Positions 28,301 to 41,641 of a stretch of DNA of 64,000 nucleotides are shown here, in pieces. The notes beneath the pieces were generated by a model, which saw nothing but the letters and a program-made list of their open reading frames with translations, was not told the DNA's origin and searched no databases. Source of the stretch: Apis mellifera (lineage: Eukaryota > Arthropoda > Insecta > Hymenoptera > Apidae); assembly GCF_003254395.2 (NCBI RefSeq), contig NC_037649.1, forward strand, positions 5,489,032-5,553,031. The letters run 5' to 3'. A program made the position numbers and the translations under genes. How positions within the stretch are numbered: the stretch's first letter is position 1; the number at the start of each line of letters is the position of its first letter.

Positions 28301-31300
28301 GAGGGAGGCATCTGGACCGACCGGTGAAACAAGGTGAAACAGCGGCGCGCAACAGGGCGGGTGGGTGCAGCTAAGTGGGCGAGGCATTGTTCCTCTCGGC
28401 CTTGAATCTAATTATTCCGCTGGAAACGGCTTTTGCGCCGCCGATCTCCCCGCATTTTGTTTCTGTATACGTAATGCGATATCGAAATACGCGATGAATA
28501 TATTTTTCAATTTTTTTTTTTCTTTATATTTGACCGTTTAATTCGCAATTGTTGTAATGTTGGAGATTCTGGAGAATAAATTTCAACGTCACGATAAAAA
28601 AAAAGAAATAGGAATGAAAATTGATGGAACTGTTTGATGGAAAGAATTTGTTGTTTGAGAATTTCTACGAATTTTTCGACGACGTGTATTCGAAGCGAAT
28701 TTAGAAGGATCCCTTCAGGGATTGAAGATATTTCGAAGATGAGTCGCAAAGATTTCGAGAATCCTTTGTAAGAGTGTCTGGAGAGTGTGTTCCCGGGCGA
28801 GAAAGTTTCGCCGTGAGACTTCAAAACCTTGAATTTCTACGAAACTTTCCAAACTTGGAAAAACCCAAGGTGCGATCCAAGAAAATCTGCTGGCCGGTCA
28901 TGAGAATCGATGAAACGACGATTTTCGAATCGAAGAGATTCTATTCCATCTTTTCCAAAGGGAAAAGAAGGAAAACAATAAAGATAGAAATGATCAACTG
29001 TTTTTCCTCGTCACGATCTCTCGTCGATTTACAAATATCAAACAAGACTTCTTACGTTTCAACCAACGACAATCAACGAACGGATAAATAAAGCAAAGAT
29101 TGATCGAGAAATATATATATACACTCGATAAATTACACGAATCGCACAAACAAATGCATCGATCTGTCTTGTTTACCACGAACGATCCGTGAATACCTCT
29201 TCAAAATCGTCGTTAAATTAACTAACAGTTACTCCATTTAATAAGTAAAATTCCTCGATCTCATGAATTCTTCATGAACAACCCCGTGTATATACATATA
29301 TATATATATACGTTCTCGCGCGACGAATCGAAGATTTCGAAAGTTTCGGGAAAATTTTCGCCGTCCAATAATTCTTGGCGCGATTGCGTTTATTTGTCCT
29401 CTCCGCGTAATAACCGTAAATTCTCCTTTATTCTTCAGGGTAGGTGAGGATCTCTCCGAGTAGCGTGGAAGGAGGGGAAGGAGTTTGCTCAAGTCAGCAA
29501 AACCGTTCCTTTCGCGATTCGGGCATGCGAAATGCAAGCTCTCTTAAGTAATAGCGCGGCTGTGGAATTTATTATCGACTTATCTGCGCGGAGGGTCGCA
29601 ATATTTTCCGGCTCGAGTGACTCTCTCGGCGAGAGAGAGAGAGAGTTACTTTTTCTTTCTTTCTGGGGATGTCGAAACGATTTATTCCGTTCGATTAAAA
29701 GCTCCTGTTTCCCTCCACGGATTTTTTTTTCCAGATTTTCATTCGGATTAATCAAACGATGACAATGTTTTGAGATTCTTGAACTGTGCTCGATATTTTT
29801 TCTTTTTTTTTTTCCAGTTTTAATTAATTTAATCGATGAGCGGATAAGTAAGATTGTACGAGTAAATTGAGCTTTGATTAAGGGTGTGAGAAATATGTTT
29901 TTCCCTAAATCTACCATTATGATCCAAGAAGGGGTGTAATTATTTAAATTCAAACCTATGATTTTAACTCTCGTTCCTTTATTTCGCCCCTTTTATATTC
30001 AGGCCACACGCTCCTTTCCTCGTTCATCCCTCCTCCTTGATGCCTCTCATTACCTCGTTTAGGAATTGCACCGACGTAAGTAAACCCTTTTTTTCTCTTT
30101 CTCTCGTAATCCAAAACTTTACATCGGTTTTCACGAATTTTCTCATTCATTTTATTTATCACACGCTACGTTTCTTAATATTGCCGCCATTAATTTTTCA
30201 AGGACTCTTGGAACAATTTTCTATACACGAAAATTCACCATATCAAAAGAATACACAGAAATAAAAATTGGAGAAAAATATATTTATATAAACTGTTATA
30301 AAATGTTGATAATGTAAATATTCCATTAGAAAATCTAAATCTTGCCAATCAAAATCGATCCAAAGGAGAAAATTGCCACGATTAAAAGAATTGTTCCATT
30401 GTTTAATCTTCGTTTGTCACGTGAAATGAAGATTCAAGTATGAATCAAAATAATGACGGCGATGTTTACAATTAGAATCAAATTGTGTTGGAGGGAGTAA
30501 TAAATTATTTTGGCTTAAAATCACGCGTGCAAGACACTTTTTTTTTATCGGTAGGAATCGAAACAGTGTTTTGCATCAGAGTTTTCGAGGAAGATTGGCC
30601 GGGGGGGGAATGTCGTTTGCCAAGAAAATAATCGAGAAGAGTAACGAGGTCCCGGCAAGCGGAATGGATGGAAGAACGATTCTCGAAGAACGGTTGATAA
30701 ATGTACCGCTGGTTGAAAGGTGGGTTTGCAACGGACCACAGCGTGGCTGGGCGCGAGCGTCATAAAACCGCGTGTAAATCGTACGTGAAACGACGCCTGT
30801 CATCAACGTCCGCCGTGTTTCTTATCATTGGAAACGCGGTCAACGGTGGAGCCCGTATTACCATGCGAATTGCAACGATGCGTTTCACCAGCCGAAACCA
30901 GCATTAAAAAGACCAAGATTTCTTTGGTTAAATTTCTCGGAATTTTATAATAATAAATCGAAATTAATTTTTTTAACAAGATCCTTGCGCAACGGAAGAG
31001 GAAGAGATTCCAGGAATATTTATAGAAACGTTGATCGACAAGAATTAATACATTTCTCACAATTCTAGATTAATAATTTAATAATTTATCAGTGTTATTG
31101 TTTATAATTTCAAATAATATCGTTTATTTCCTATTCTAAATTTTTCTCGGATGAGGAACGTCAATTTGCACGTGCATGCTCCAAGTACATCCTCGGAGGA
31201 AGAATAATATCAGGAACAAATCTTATTTTCTTGTGCTCCAGGAAAAGAAAAAAGAAAGAAGAAAGAAAGAAAAGGAAGAAGAAAGATCTAAAGCTTGGGA

Positions 31301-32762
31301 AAATCTGGGAGGAAAGAATTCTCTCGTTTTTCTCTTCTTCTCGAAACACGAACACGATCTTCGTACGCAGTGTGCAGGTGATTTAAACCGCAATTCGAAT
31401 CTCCCGGAGGCCATTCCGGAATACTTTGAGAGGATAGATAGCGAACGGTCCCTTATAATATAATTGATTCATTGTGATTCGCCGTCCCGACTCCGTCGTC
31501 CAACATAAATTCGACCGCGATATCACGCGGTCGGCGATTAATTCGCCTTCGCCTTTGCTCCGATTCCCCGCCATTTCGAATATACACGCGCGAACACGCG
31601 AGATTGCGCGCGCGATTCTGAGTCAAGAAATGTCTGGGCGAGGGGTGGCAACGGGGAGAAAAAGGGTCGAGCTTTCTCTATTAACCCCCTCCCTCCATCC
31701 CCCACGTTTATAAATCGTGGCGAAGGTTTCTCTCGTCCCCCTTTTTAGGGGACTCTCCGTAACTTGGTGTTTCCTTCTGTTGAATGTTAAAATTTTATCA
31801 AGTTTCCCTCGACTCGAGGGATAGGAAGGAAAGTTTGTTCTTTATCTTTTTTTTTTTTCGAAAAGTTGTTAAAAATTTTGCTCCCCATAAAAGGAGAAAG
31901 GGGAATATGGAATGGAGACATTGGGAAGTTTCTTTCGGGATAATTGAAGAGTTGAAAAACCTTGCTGTCTATGATCTTCAAAGAAGCAAGAATTACTATC
32001 GATTCTTATATTATTGCAAATACTCAATACGTTCAATAAGAGGCATTCCTTCAAAGTTTTAAAGAATCATCCTTACACTGGAATTCATAAATAACTGGTT
32101 ATTACGAAATCATTGGTATAATACACAATGTTATAAACGAGAGAGAGAGAGAGGGGGATACGAGCAGGTAAAGTGATTTATAATTGTAGTATTTGAACAA
32201 AATAAATGAATACGTGTCGTCTATATTTTAAAGCGGAAGCCGCGAGTAGCCTGTGTACGGTCGGCTGGATTTACGGGGGAAAAAAAGAGCAGAAATCGAC
32301 AAGGGATGTGCAAGAGCAACAAGTATTACGTATAAAAAGTAGTGGAGCGGAGCGATTTACGGTAAACTCGCGACTGCGACAATTTATCACGGCGACAGGC
32401 TCGGGATAATCTCCGATGAACCTGTTACGCTACAAATTAAGTTAAAAATGATTAAAGCTCCTCCGCTCCGCGGCATTCTCTGACCACGAGCGTATGTACT
32501 CGTAATCACGAGAGGGCCTGAATTATTTAACGAAGTTCCGTGAAATCGATTATACAGCGTCTCGGTATCCGTCGATTTTATTATTATTCGTACATTTTCG
32601 AATCGATCGAATTTACGCGTGCTTTATTATAATTTTCTCGATCAATCGTCTATTTTGATTCTTCAATTTGCTGTACAATATAATAATATTCGAAGGTTGA
32701 AGTTTTCGTGTAAAAAGAACGCGAAAAGAGATTAAAAATTTGTTCATCAAAATCTATAAATA
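25378..32762. other. Non-coding DNA with microsatellites
   Basis: No supported gene. It holds an imperfect (TTTCTA)n tract near 26260-26325, a T run near 27680-27690, a (GGAA)n tract, a TA tract near 29296-29311, a GA tract near 29630-29645 with GAGA-type sites, and another near 32140-32156. All open frames are short and lack domains. Confidence 0.5.
28267..28309. repeat. (GGAA)n tetranucleotide microsatellite
   Basis: About ten consecutive AGGA/GGAA units, ending in GGGAGG. Tandem GGAA tracts can in principle bind ETS-class factors, but this one may be a plain microsatellite. Confidence 0.9.
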
Positions 32763-33740
32763 AGCGTGTTATTCTTCCCTCTTATGGATCGTCGTTTATT
32801 TATTATTTTATAATAAAATTGTAACAATATAAAGTTAATTATTAGGAATTATATCGGGATAATTATAATATCAATATTCTTATGTAGTTCAAACACGTAC
32901 GAATATTCAATATAACGTATCGTTATATTCATCGATAAAGTCACGAGTTGAAATTTTCATATATAAGAAAACTTGAAGAGAGATTAAAAATATTTTCATC
33001 AAAATCTAGTGAGAATACAGAGGACGGTGTACCATTTAATTCGCTCTTTGTTTTATCCCGATATCTCTATCCGTTGCCGAGATACAACGACTCAAAGTTT
33101 AACGCGAAGCGTCAGAAATTATGAATGGGCGCGCGACCCACTGACCTACATATTTTCCCGGAAATGCGTACACTATTTTTCCAGGAATCGCGTCTGTCGC
33201 CCGTCTGGACAGTTTGGGATAGGTCGGTGAAACGAGGCGCGAGCGAGAGGTCCGAGTAAGCGACAGGGACAAAGATAATAAAAGATTAAAAATTACCCTT
33301 CCCTTTACACGACGATATCTCGGCAACCGGAAGTCGTATCGGGATGAACGAAGAAGCGTTTCAAAGGGCAAGGATCCGCGCTTCCAATGATCGCTCATCC
33401 GTTGACCGGAAGTAATTATCCTCGGAGTTACAGCGATTCGAATTTTTCCTAATTTTTAATTCGGTTTAACAGGGTTTAAGGGTAAACGATCGAAAATTAC
33501 CTTTTCTTTATACGCGGATATCTTTGGAACCGGAAGTCGTATCGAGACGAGCGAAAGAGCGTTTCAAAAAGCAAGATCGCGCGCTTCTAACGATCGCTCA
33601 TCCACCGACCGGAAGTCGTTATCCTCGGAGTTACAGCGATTCGAATTTTTCCTAATTTTTAATTCGGTTTAACAGGGTTTAAGGGTAAACGATCAAAAAT
33701 TACCTTTTCTTTGTTCGTGGATATCTTTGGATATCTATTC
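32763..33740 (+). repeat. Composite repeat, copy 1 (leader plus two ~203-bp units)
   Basis: The sequence from AGCGTGTTATTCTTCCCTC onward is repeated at 41642 in the same orientation. A leader of about 540 bp is followed by two tandem units of about 203 bp, then a third cut off near 33735. Unit anchors (ACCGGAAGTCGTATCG) are at 33326 and 33529. Each unit has a second ACCGGAAGT 79 bp later (33405, 33608). The leader is recognisable in the second copy despite substitutions and indels. No transposase, terminal inverted repeats or coding frame under constraint is seen. It may be a non-autonomous element or a satellite with flank that moved as a block. Confidence 0.8.
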
Positions 33741-36700
33741 GCAAGAAAATCACCGTGCTCATCTTTTCGAAAGAATGAAAATAGCTGAACGAGTATTTAA
33801 TTAATAACACAAAAAAAAAAAGAGAGGGGAATCATCTTAATCAACCTTTATTATTCCTAAACATCGTCCTCTCCAAGATCCGCCTCGCCCGTTTTCAATT
33901 TTCCAAGATGGATCGACACCACCGTCTCACGTGTTGAAAAACCGCGAACGAGCAAACCGACAAAGGTCAGCGAGACAGGCAACCAACCGTTGCTCCGAAA
34001 TAATCCCCGCGGCTCTCATTACCGGCGTCGTTAATCTCCGCCTCGAGCAGCGCGCAGGAACGAGCCAATTAATCTTGGCTCGGGAAGAGGCGGCGAGCGG
34101 TTGTAAGCAACCAGAGCGCCACGGATGAATAATTAAATCTGTCCCCTCGACCTGATCGCCTCTTTCGGAAACGACGTTTCGTCGTTCCTCCTCGGGAAAA
34201 GAAGCGGCAATTGATCGTTCCGAAACGGGAGAGACAGGAAGTAGAAGAGTAGAATCTGAAACGTACACGTACGTGGTGGTACCGTTGGATAAAATTTCGA
34301 GCCAGGATGATGTAGAGCTCGTTCTCTCTCTCGTGGACTCTCGAGCTCTTCGAAAATGGTTGGGATAAAAAGCTACGACGATAAAAAACGTTATTAATGA
34401 CCGCGATAATTGTAATACGATGGGATGGATATTAAGGCCATGTGAAACTGTCGCGGTTGAATTTGTATATTTGCGTGGTTGAATTCGGTTGCTCGTTAAT
34501 TTTAATTCCTGATAAATTGGAACAATGTTTAGATCAATGAATTTGTCGGATCGTGGTTATATTTTCCTGTAACAAAATTTCATGATCCTTGCTTGTCGCT
34601 TCTCGTATGATCCAAAGATCGTATCGAGAAAAATCGATTACTTAATATTTTAATAACCAGATTCGATACGGTTTCGCTGATATAATGTATCGATATTGAA
34701 TCAGCAGCGAAATCTGAATTGATATTAAGAAATTAGTAGAAGATTTGACGGAAGAGGGAAGGATACAATTAAAAAAAAAGAACGAAAAAGAAGTCGTAGC
34801 TCGGTTCTCATCGAGGCGAAAATAACTCGTCGAGTCGTGTTGCTTTCACTGCAAGATACGAATAACTGCAAGGCCCGCGTGGGCGATGACTCGTTGCGAG
34901 GAATTCAGCCGCGGCGAATACGCGCCACGACTCTTGGCCTACTTCTTGTTTTTGAAATCACTGTTACATGAAATCACTCACTCAGGAGAACCAGTTAAAT
35001 CGATCCCAGAGATTCCAAAGATAAAGAAGTTGAAACGTCGCTTGTTTCTTCGTCGCCTCGACTCCTTTTTTCTTTCCATCCGGCACGGAATAGAATTTTC
35101 CAAAGTTCCCGTTTCTGTAAACGGGTCAAGGACGAAAACTACCTCAACACTGGGCTCCAGCGCAAAGTCTCCAGGATACGAGGAATCCCGTTTTTCCCAC
35201 CGGGGGATTTGGAAAGAAGCGCATTTTCCACCACGTGCACATCTTCGCCCGTGCAAATGAGCGCACTTTTTGTGCAGAAGGAAACTTGATCATTCTTTCG
35301 TTGCATTCTTCTTTTTCGATTCCGTGTAACGATTCGTTGAAACACGAATCGATTGACTTATTCTTTATTTCTTATTTTTATCTTGAAATATCTTGAATAT
35401 CTATCTTTTGTCAGATTGTTAACAACTCGTACATAGTTGCATCGTGTGTTAATAATACAATTCAAAGAATTATATCTATATCAGAAATCTACATTACTAA
35501 ATATATTAATATTTTTTCTTAGATATTTGAGACTCTCTCGCATCATTTAAAATTAATCACGTCGAACAAAATCTACGTTTACGAGAAATCGTTTATGATG
35601 AAAGAATTGTTAGAAGAGGAAATCGCTTAAAGAAGATTCGTAGCGATCAACAGGAAGCAAATTGTATACGAATTCGCGCACGAATGGCCTGATCTATCGA
35701 TCGGGAGGGCTGAGTGTTGTTGGATCGACCGCGTGCAAATTCTCGTCCTTTTCGATCGGCGCGCAATTGGGCCGGAAGGGGTTTACATGCAATTTGCCGA
35801 TGTGGAAGCACCTGCTGAAACCGCTTTAAATGGCAAACAAACGTAGAGAGAGAGAGAGGGAGAGAACGGGTCGTGTAAAAGTTCCTTTTATGGAGGTCAC
35901 GCTCTGCTCGCGTGCACACGCACACGCGCCCGTATAAGGAGCTTTTTCGAGAGGCTTTCGAATCGAACAGCAACACGATTCCACGCTTTTTTCATTTGCT
36001 TTGCTGTGAGAACCTTTAATTACGAACCGCTCTTCATCTGTCCTTTTTATTCCTCTCTCTCTCTCTCTTTCTCTTTTTAATCTCTCTTCTTTCATTTTTC
36101 GTTCGTCGAACAAAAGAGCCGACCCCCTTTTCGCGAAAAAGGATTTTTTTCCCGAATCGATGGCTAAATGTTGAAATGTTGTTATTCCATTTCTTTCTCT
36201 CTCTCTTTTTCTCTCTTTTTTTTTTTGAGGGGAGAGAAGGTTGGTTAACAGTTGAACGTGTAGACAATTCGCCACGTTCTTCGGTTAAGAAACAGGAGAT
36301 TTCCTGTCTTTTTGAAATTCTCTATTTTTTCGGCGGAAAATGGAACCTCTGGTTAAGAAGAATGAGATGAAACCGAGGATTTCGAACGTAAAAACGCGAG
36401 GATAAGCACAGGCAATACAATTTTAAATTAATAATTATCGGCTGTTGTCGAGTAGACTTGTCGAGAATCAATCCATTAATAGTTGAATTCGTGTCGTGTA
36501 AATATATAGATATCAATTATTGATTTCTTAAATTATTCAGAAATAAAGATCTTATTACTTATTATGATATAATTAAAGTTATTATTCGATTGTACTTGTT
36601 GTATGTTTGATTAAGTTTTTGATTGAAGGACTCGATTGTTTATTGCATAATTACGTCGATATTGTTGATAAAAGGCTTCTTGTCGTGTCATGCAATATCT

Positions 36701-37967
36701 TTTTCACTTTCTTTTAGAAATAAATAATAAATTAATATCGTAGATTGTTGAAAAATAATCCAACTCTCGAGTGCTTCTTATTACTTTCTAATTAAATTAT
36801 ATACAAGTATTACGTCTTTCTTTCTCGTTTTCTTAAAAATAATAATATAAAAAAAATGTTGATACGATTATTATTAAAAAACAGGGAAGATAACTCGAAG
36901 ATAATCGAATTGGATAATTAATTGGAAGATTGAAATTGTGATCCAACAATTGTTACAATTAAATTCGAATCTTCGATTCTTGCATATGATTCTCTCTTTC
37001 TCTCTCTTGGAGAAATCATTTAAAGTTCACCTTTCGACGACTGTTTGTTGCCTTGTCTGGTTGCGAATCCGTGAGCACGTTTGCGTGGCTCGAGAGGGTG
37101 GTAATCCTGTTAGGAAAACTTCCCTCGTTTCGTTCGACACGATTTACGAGATCGTAGTAGCGTTTGAGCACTTGGAGATACTTTTGAAATGGGATAAAAT
37201 GGAATTCCAACCAAGATTTCTGTTACATTACAATCACAAATTTCACCGAAATTTTGTGCGAATAAATTAATCTAATCCGGACAAATTTTCCTCACAAATT
37301 TTAAACAACGAACGTGACAAATCTTTCGTCGTAAAAATACTTTGAATCGTCTCTTGCAAAACACTTTTATCAGAGATTCTCTTTCAGAATTAATTCATTC
37401 TAAGAGGAATGAATATAACGCAAAAAAAAAGAGCAAGCCATCAACTTGTAGAATTTTCCTCCTCGATCGATATCCGCGTCATCCACCTGACTCGACGACC
37501 GAGACTCCAAGTCTCTCGTTTCCCCGTCCCCCTTTTCACGGTTTTGCCTCGCGATATTTACGAGCGACAACGAATTTCCGACACCGAACACCCATGGAAA
37601 ACTGAATTTTCCGCCGTGCCTCCGCCGTTTGCCTCCTCGAAATGTCTGCCGCCTCGTCGCATGCATTGTTTACCTTCACCACTCGTCTCGCGGCGGCTAC
37701 ACACACCAACGCGCAACCGGCCTCAACTTTGATAAAGTAATCCGTTTAAGCGATTCTCGGCCATTTCCAGCCTGCTGCCCACGCGCCGATTCCCATGATA
37801 CCGGCCACCGATACCGCCTCCTACGCGTAAATTAATCCCCGCCGATGTGCTCGGCCCCGCCACCAGATATCGAACCGTTTGCAAAGCGACACGATGCGTT
37901 ATGTTTAATTCATATATATCGATTCGGTATCGATACACCTCCTCGTTATTGAAATTGGAGCACGTGT
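33741..37967. other. Non-coding DNA
   Basis: No supported gene. Pyrimidine tracts lie near 36052-36080 and 36193-36226. A moderately GC-rich stretch at about 33900-34260 has open frames on both strands but no domain. Nothing else is visible. Confidence 0.5.
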
Positions 37968-39199
37968 CCGTTCCTCAGAGATCCCTCGTGTAGCTTCTTG
38001 TGAATGAGGAGGAAGAGGATCGATCGAGAGAAGGATCTTGGATGTTTTAACGAATATAAATGGAATAATTAATAATTTGATCTTTGTGAAAAAATTCTCG
38101 ATATTATTAATATATAAATTCGCAATATAGTGGGAAATGTCCGTCCTTATATCCCTCATATAGCTTCTTGTGAATGAAGAGGATCGATCGAGAGGATCTT
38201 GGATGTTTTCCATTTACGTATTAACAAATATAAATGGAATAATTAATAATTTGATCATTCTGAAAAAATTCTCGATTATATTTTTTTTGTAGAATAATTT
38301 TGCAATATAGTGGGAAAAGTCCGTCCTTAGATCTCTCATGTAGCTTCTTGTGAATGAGGAAAAGGATCGATCGAGAGGAGAATCTTGGATGTTTTCCACT
38401 TAACGGATATGAATGGAATAATTAATAATTTGATCATTCTGACAAAATTCTCGATTATATTTTTTTTGTAGAATATTTTCGCAATATAGAGTGGGAAATG
38501 TCTTAGAGATGTGTAGCTTCTTGTGAATGAGGTGGAAGAGGATCGATCGAGAGGAGGATCTTGGATGTTTCACTTAACGAATATAAATGGAATAATTAAT
38601 AATTTGATTTTTGTGAAAAAATTCTCGATATTATTAATATATAAATTCGCAATATAGTGGGAAATGTCCATCCTTAGATCTCTCGTGTAGCTTCTTGTGA
38701 ATGAGGAGAAAGAGGATCGATCGAGAGGAGGATCTTGGATGTTTTCCATTTACGTATTAATAAATATAAATGGAATAATTAATAATTTGATCTTTCTGAC
38801 AAAATTCTCGATTATATTTTTTTTGTAGGATAATTTCGCAATATAATGGAAAAAGTCCGTCCTTAGATCCCTCGTGTAGCTTCTTGTGAATGAAGAGGAT
38901 CGATCGAGAGGAGGATCTTGGATGTTTTCCATTTACGTATTGATAAATATAAATGGAATAATTAATAATTTGATTATTCTGAAAAAATTCTCGATTATAT
39001 TTTTTTTGTAGAATAATTTCGCAATATAGTGGGAAATGCTTAGATCCCTCGTGTGAATGAGGAAGAGGATCGATCGAGAGGAGGATCTTGGATGTTTTCC
39101 ACTTAACGAATATGAATGAAATAATTAATAATTTGATCATTCTGAAAAAATTATATTTTTTTTGTAGGATAATTTCGCGATACAGAGTGGGAAATGTAT
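37968..39199. repeat. Seven-unit satellite array, ~170-190-bp units
   Basis: Seven head-to-tail units share the core GTAGCTTCTTGTGAATGA. Cores start at 37990, 38160, 38340, 38513, 38687 and 38876; a deleted form is at about 39049. Each unit then carries GGATCGATCGAGAGGAGGAT or a close variant and an AT-rich half with GGAATAATTAATAATTTGAT. Two kinds of AT-rich tail occur: ATATTATTAATATATAAATTCGC in units 1 and 4, and a TATATTTTTTTTGTAG form in units 2, 3, 5, 6 and 7. Core spacings (170, 180, 173, 174, 189, about 173) are not kept at multiples of three, so the open frames on the minus strand are a by-product. Confidence 0.92.
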
Positions 39200-41641
39200 C
39201 GGTTTGAAATTTTACTCGAATATTCGAAGTTTTCATCAGTTTACATTACATACGTTTTCGTTCGTTCGAGCGAAAACTCGCAGAGCTTCCCTTTTCCCAG
39301 CTTTGATCGCCTTTTTCTCTTCAAAACCCCCGTTTGGCTTCCTTGACCTTATTCCGTTGGCGCTTGCCGCTCGAACGGTCGCACGATATCTATCTGCCCG
39401 CTTGCGCCTTATTTTCTTTCCTTCTTTCTTTTTTCACTGCCCTCCGGGAAAATTGTTTACAACTGGCCGTATTATGAAATATTACCGTTGTCGTGCGCTC
39501 GCGAAAGTCGTTGCGAAACCGAGCCTTACGAAATGTTATCCCCGGCCGAGTTAATGGGAGACGCGAGTGATCTTGAATAATGATCGTCGAACTACCACTC
39601 TCTTAGTCGGTGCACGGCCTGTGAAACGATTTAACATTGATCCTGATGGGGAAATAGGGGAGGACGGAAAACGGATCGTTTGGACGGTGATTTTTCAGCG
39701 CCGGTGGAAGGGAGGGGGAGGGCATGCATTAGCGGATCTTCACGAAATTCCACGAGTCGATTTTATTATTTTATTATATTTTAAAAGGAAAAATTTTAAT
39801 GTTATTCATGATATAATTATATGATACGTGAGCATGAGACGAGTTATTATTATCGAAGATGATTTTTTTTTAATTGAGAATAATATATTATTCGTATTTT
39901 TAAATAACAGACGATCTTATAAAATTGTTACAAGTTGGATTCTCGATTGAGAACTGGTCTTGTATTATCGAGCATGTAAAGCGGATGAATGATCGCTTGA
40001 TCGATAAGCCGTGTCCCGGATTCGAGACGAAAATGAGTGATGGCGGACGTGGTTGGTCGGTCGGTTTGCCTTGCGGAGAATTGAAACAAACGATGTCCAA
40101 AGTGCGATTATTCAACTTTGACAACGAGTTGACTGGCCGCGTCTGTTGCGGAGGCGTTTTCGAGGAACGGGCGCAAAAAAAAAGAAGATGGAATTGATCG
40201 ATTGGATTGTTTCGCAGACGTTAGAAACTGGATCTTTCGTCTATCTAAAGTTAGATAGATTTCTCTTCCCTAACGTGGTAGCGTGGCGGAGTGAGAAACC
40301 TGTTCGAGAAGAGAAGCAATTAGTGGAAAATAGCGTCGATTGTTGCAGCCGAATCGGTTGATGCAATGAATCTGAACCTCTCGGAATTTTCTTTTTTTTT
40401 CTCTTCTTCTGAAGATCTGTTATCTTTATATAATAGCAATAATAATAATAATAATATCGAATTAATTTGTCGATTAGAAATATTGTTCTCCGTTAAGTTA
40501 AGATCGGATCTGAATTTCTTATTGCACGAAATAAATTCCTTTTATCGACATTTTTTTCTTTACACGTGCACCATGCAATTTAAAGATCGTTAGAAATAAA
40601 ATTTCTCGCTTTCTTGCTTCACGCGCAATTTTTAGAAAATTAATTTGCTCAATCCAACCGTTTCAAGATAAAAGTGATCCATTATATAACTGAGAATAAA
40701 GTCGGTTATACGATATATTCGTAATTAATTAATTCGTAGAAATTAATCTTAAATTGAAGAACGCGTCGAGTTTAAAAGTTAAAACGATCCCGAGTGTTAA
40801 AAGTTTAATCGCGTCAGAAAACGGATTCATCGACGATCATCGGAATAGATTGGACGTGGTTGACACAGGGCAACGGTTAAAATTAAAATGGAAGTGAACT
40901 GTAATTTCCTTCTATGCCCGGCACACTCGTCGAACTTCGAGAGTAATAAGTTAATAATAGGTTACCTTGCAAGGTCCACGTGGCGGTAACGAAGAACAAG
41001 AGGGTGGAAATCGATTGGTGGAACTCGTGCGGAACCGTATAATGCAGTGTAAAGAGATTCAAAGTAGCGGAATTATGAAGGAAATTCTTCCAAAAAAAAA
41101 AGAAAAAAGAAATCGAATCGAGAATATTTTAAAACGAATAGTGAACAGACGAGAGAGAGAGATAAATCTCGGAACAGAAGACGAACGATCCGTGTAATGA
41201 ATATTTTAACGATGGATTCGATGTTAAGGTTGAATTTAAACGACGCGCAAATCCTGATTGTGTATCACGACGGCGTGAAAAATATTTCGACCAGGCCTCT
41301 CCATCGAATTCGAAGCGTGTTAAACTCCGGCACAAAAAGTTAGCACGAAGGCACGCACACGTGTATCGGAGTGCGCGCGCGCGTACCAGCTTGGGGCGAG
41401 AGCAAGTCCTCGCCGCGTGGCGAGCATTTAAGCCACGGCTTAACCCGGCTTAAAACGTTACTCGGCTCCCTCTCTCGTACTTCCGCCACGTTCCGTTGGC
41501 CAACCGCCGCGCCACGGCTTTTAATCGAGCGCCACCGGATTATCGCGACTCGCAATCTTCGCCCGACCTTCGAGCGCGCCCGACGGTTCATTCGTATTCG
41601 AGCCTCGATCCCGATCGGGTGATACGCGTCTCGGGAATTAT
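39200..41641. other. Non-coding DNA between repeats
   Basis: No supported gene. It has an (AAT)n tract near 40436-40455 and a GC-rich block at about 41340-41640 that abuts the second composite repeat. The open frames in that block lie on both strands and show no domain. Confidence 0.5.

Noticed and set aside
37968..39199. Possible CRISPR-like array
   Set aside because: Units are about 175 bp, directly adjacent and wholly repeated with no unique spacers; this is a eukaryotic satellite.
37905..39236. Repeated minus-strand open frames starting MENIQDPPLDRS in the satellite
   Set aside because: They arise because one repeat unit happens to lack stops. Unit lengths differ by amounts that are not multiples of three and frames break between units, so there is no sign of coding constraint.
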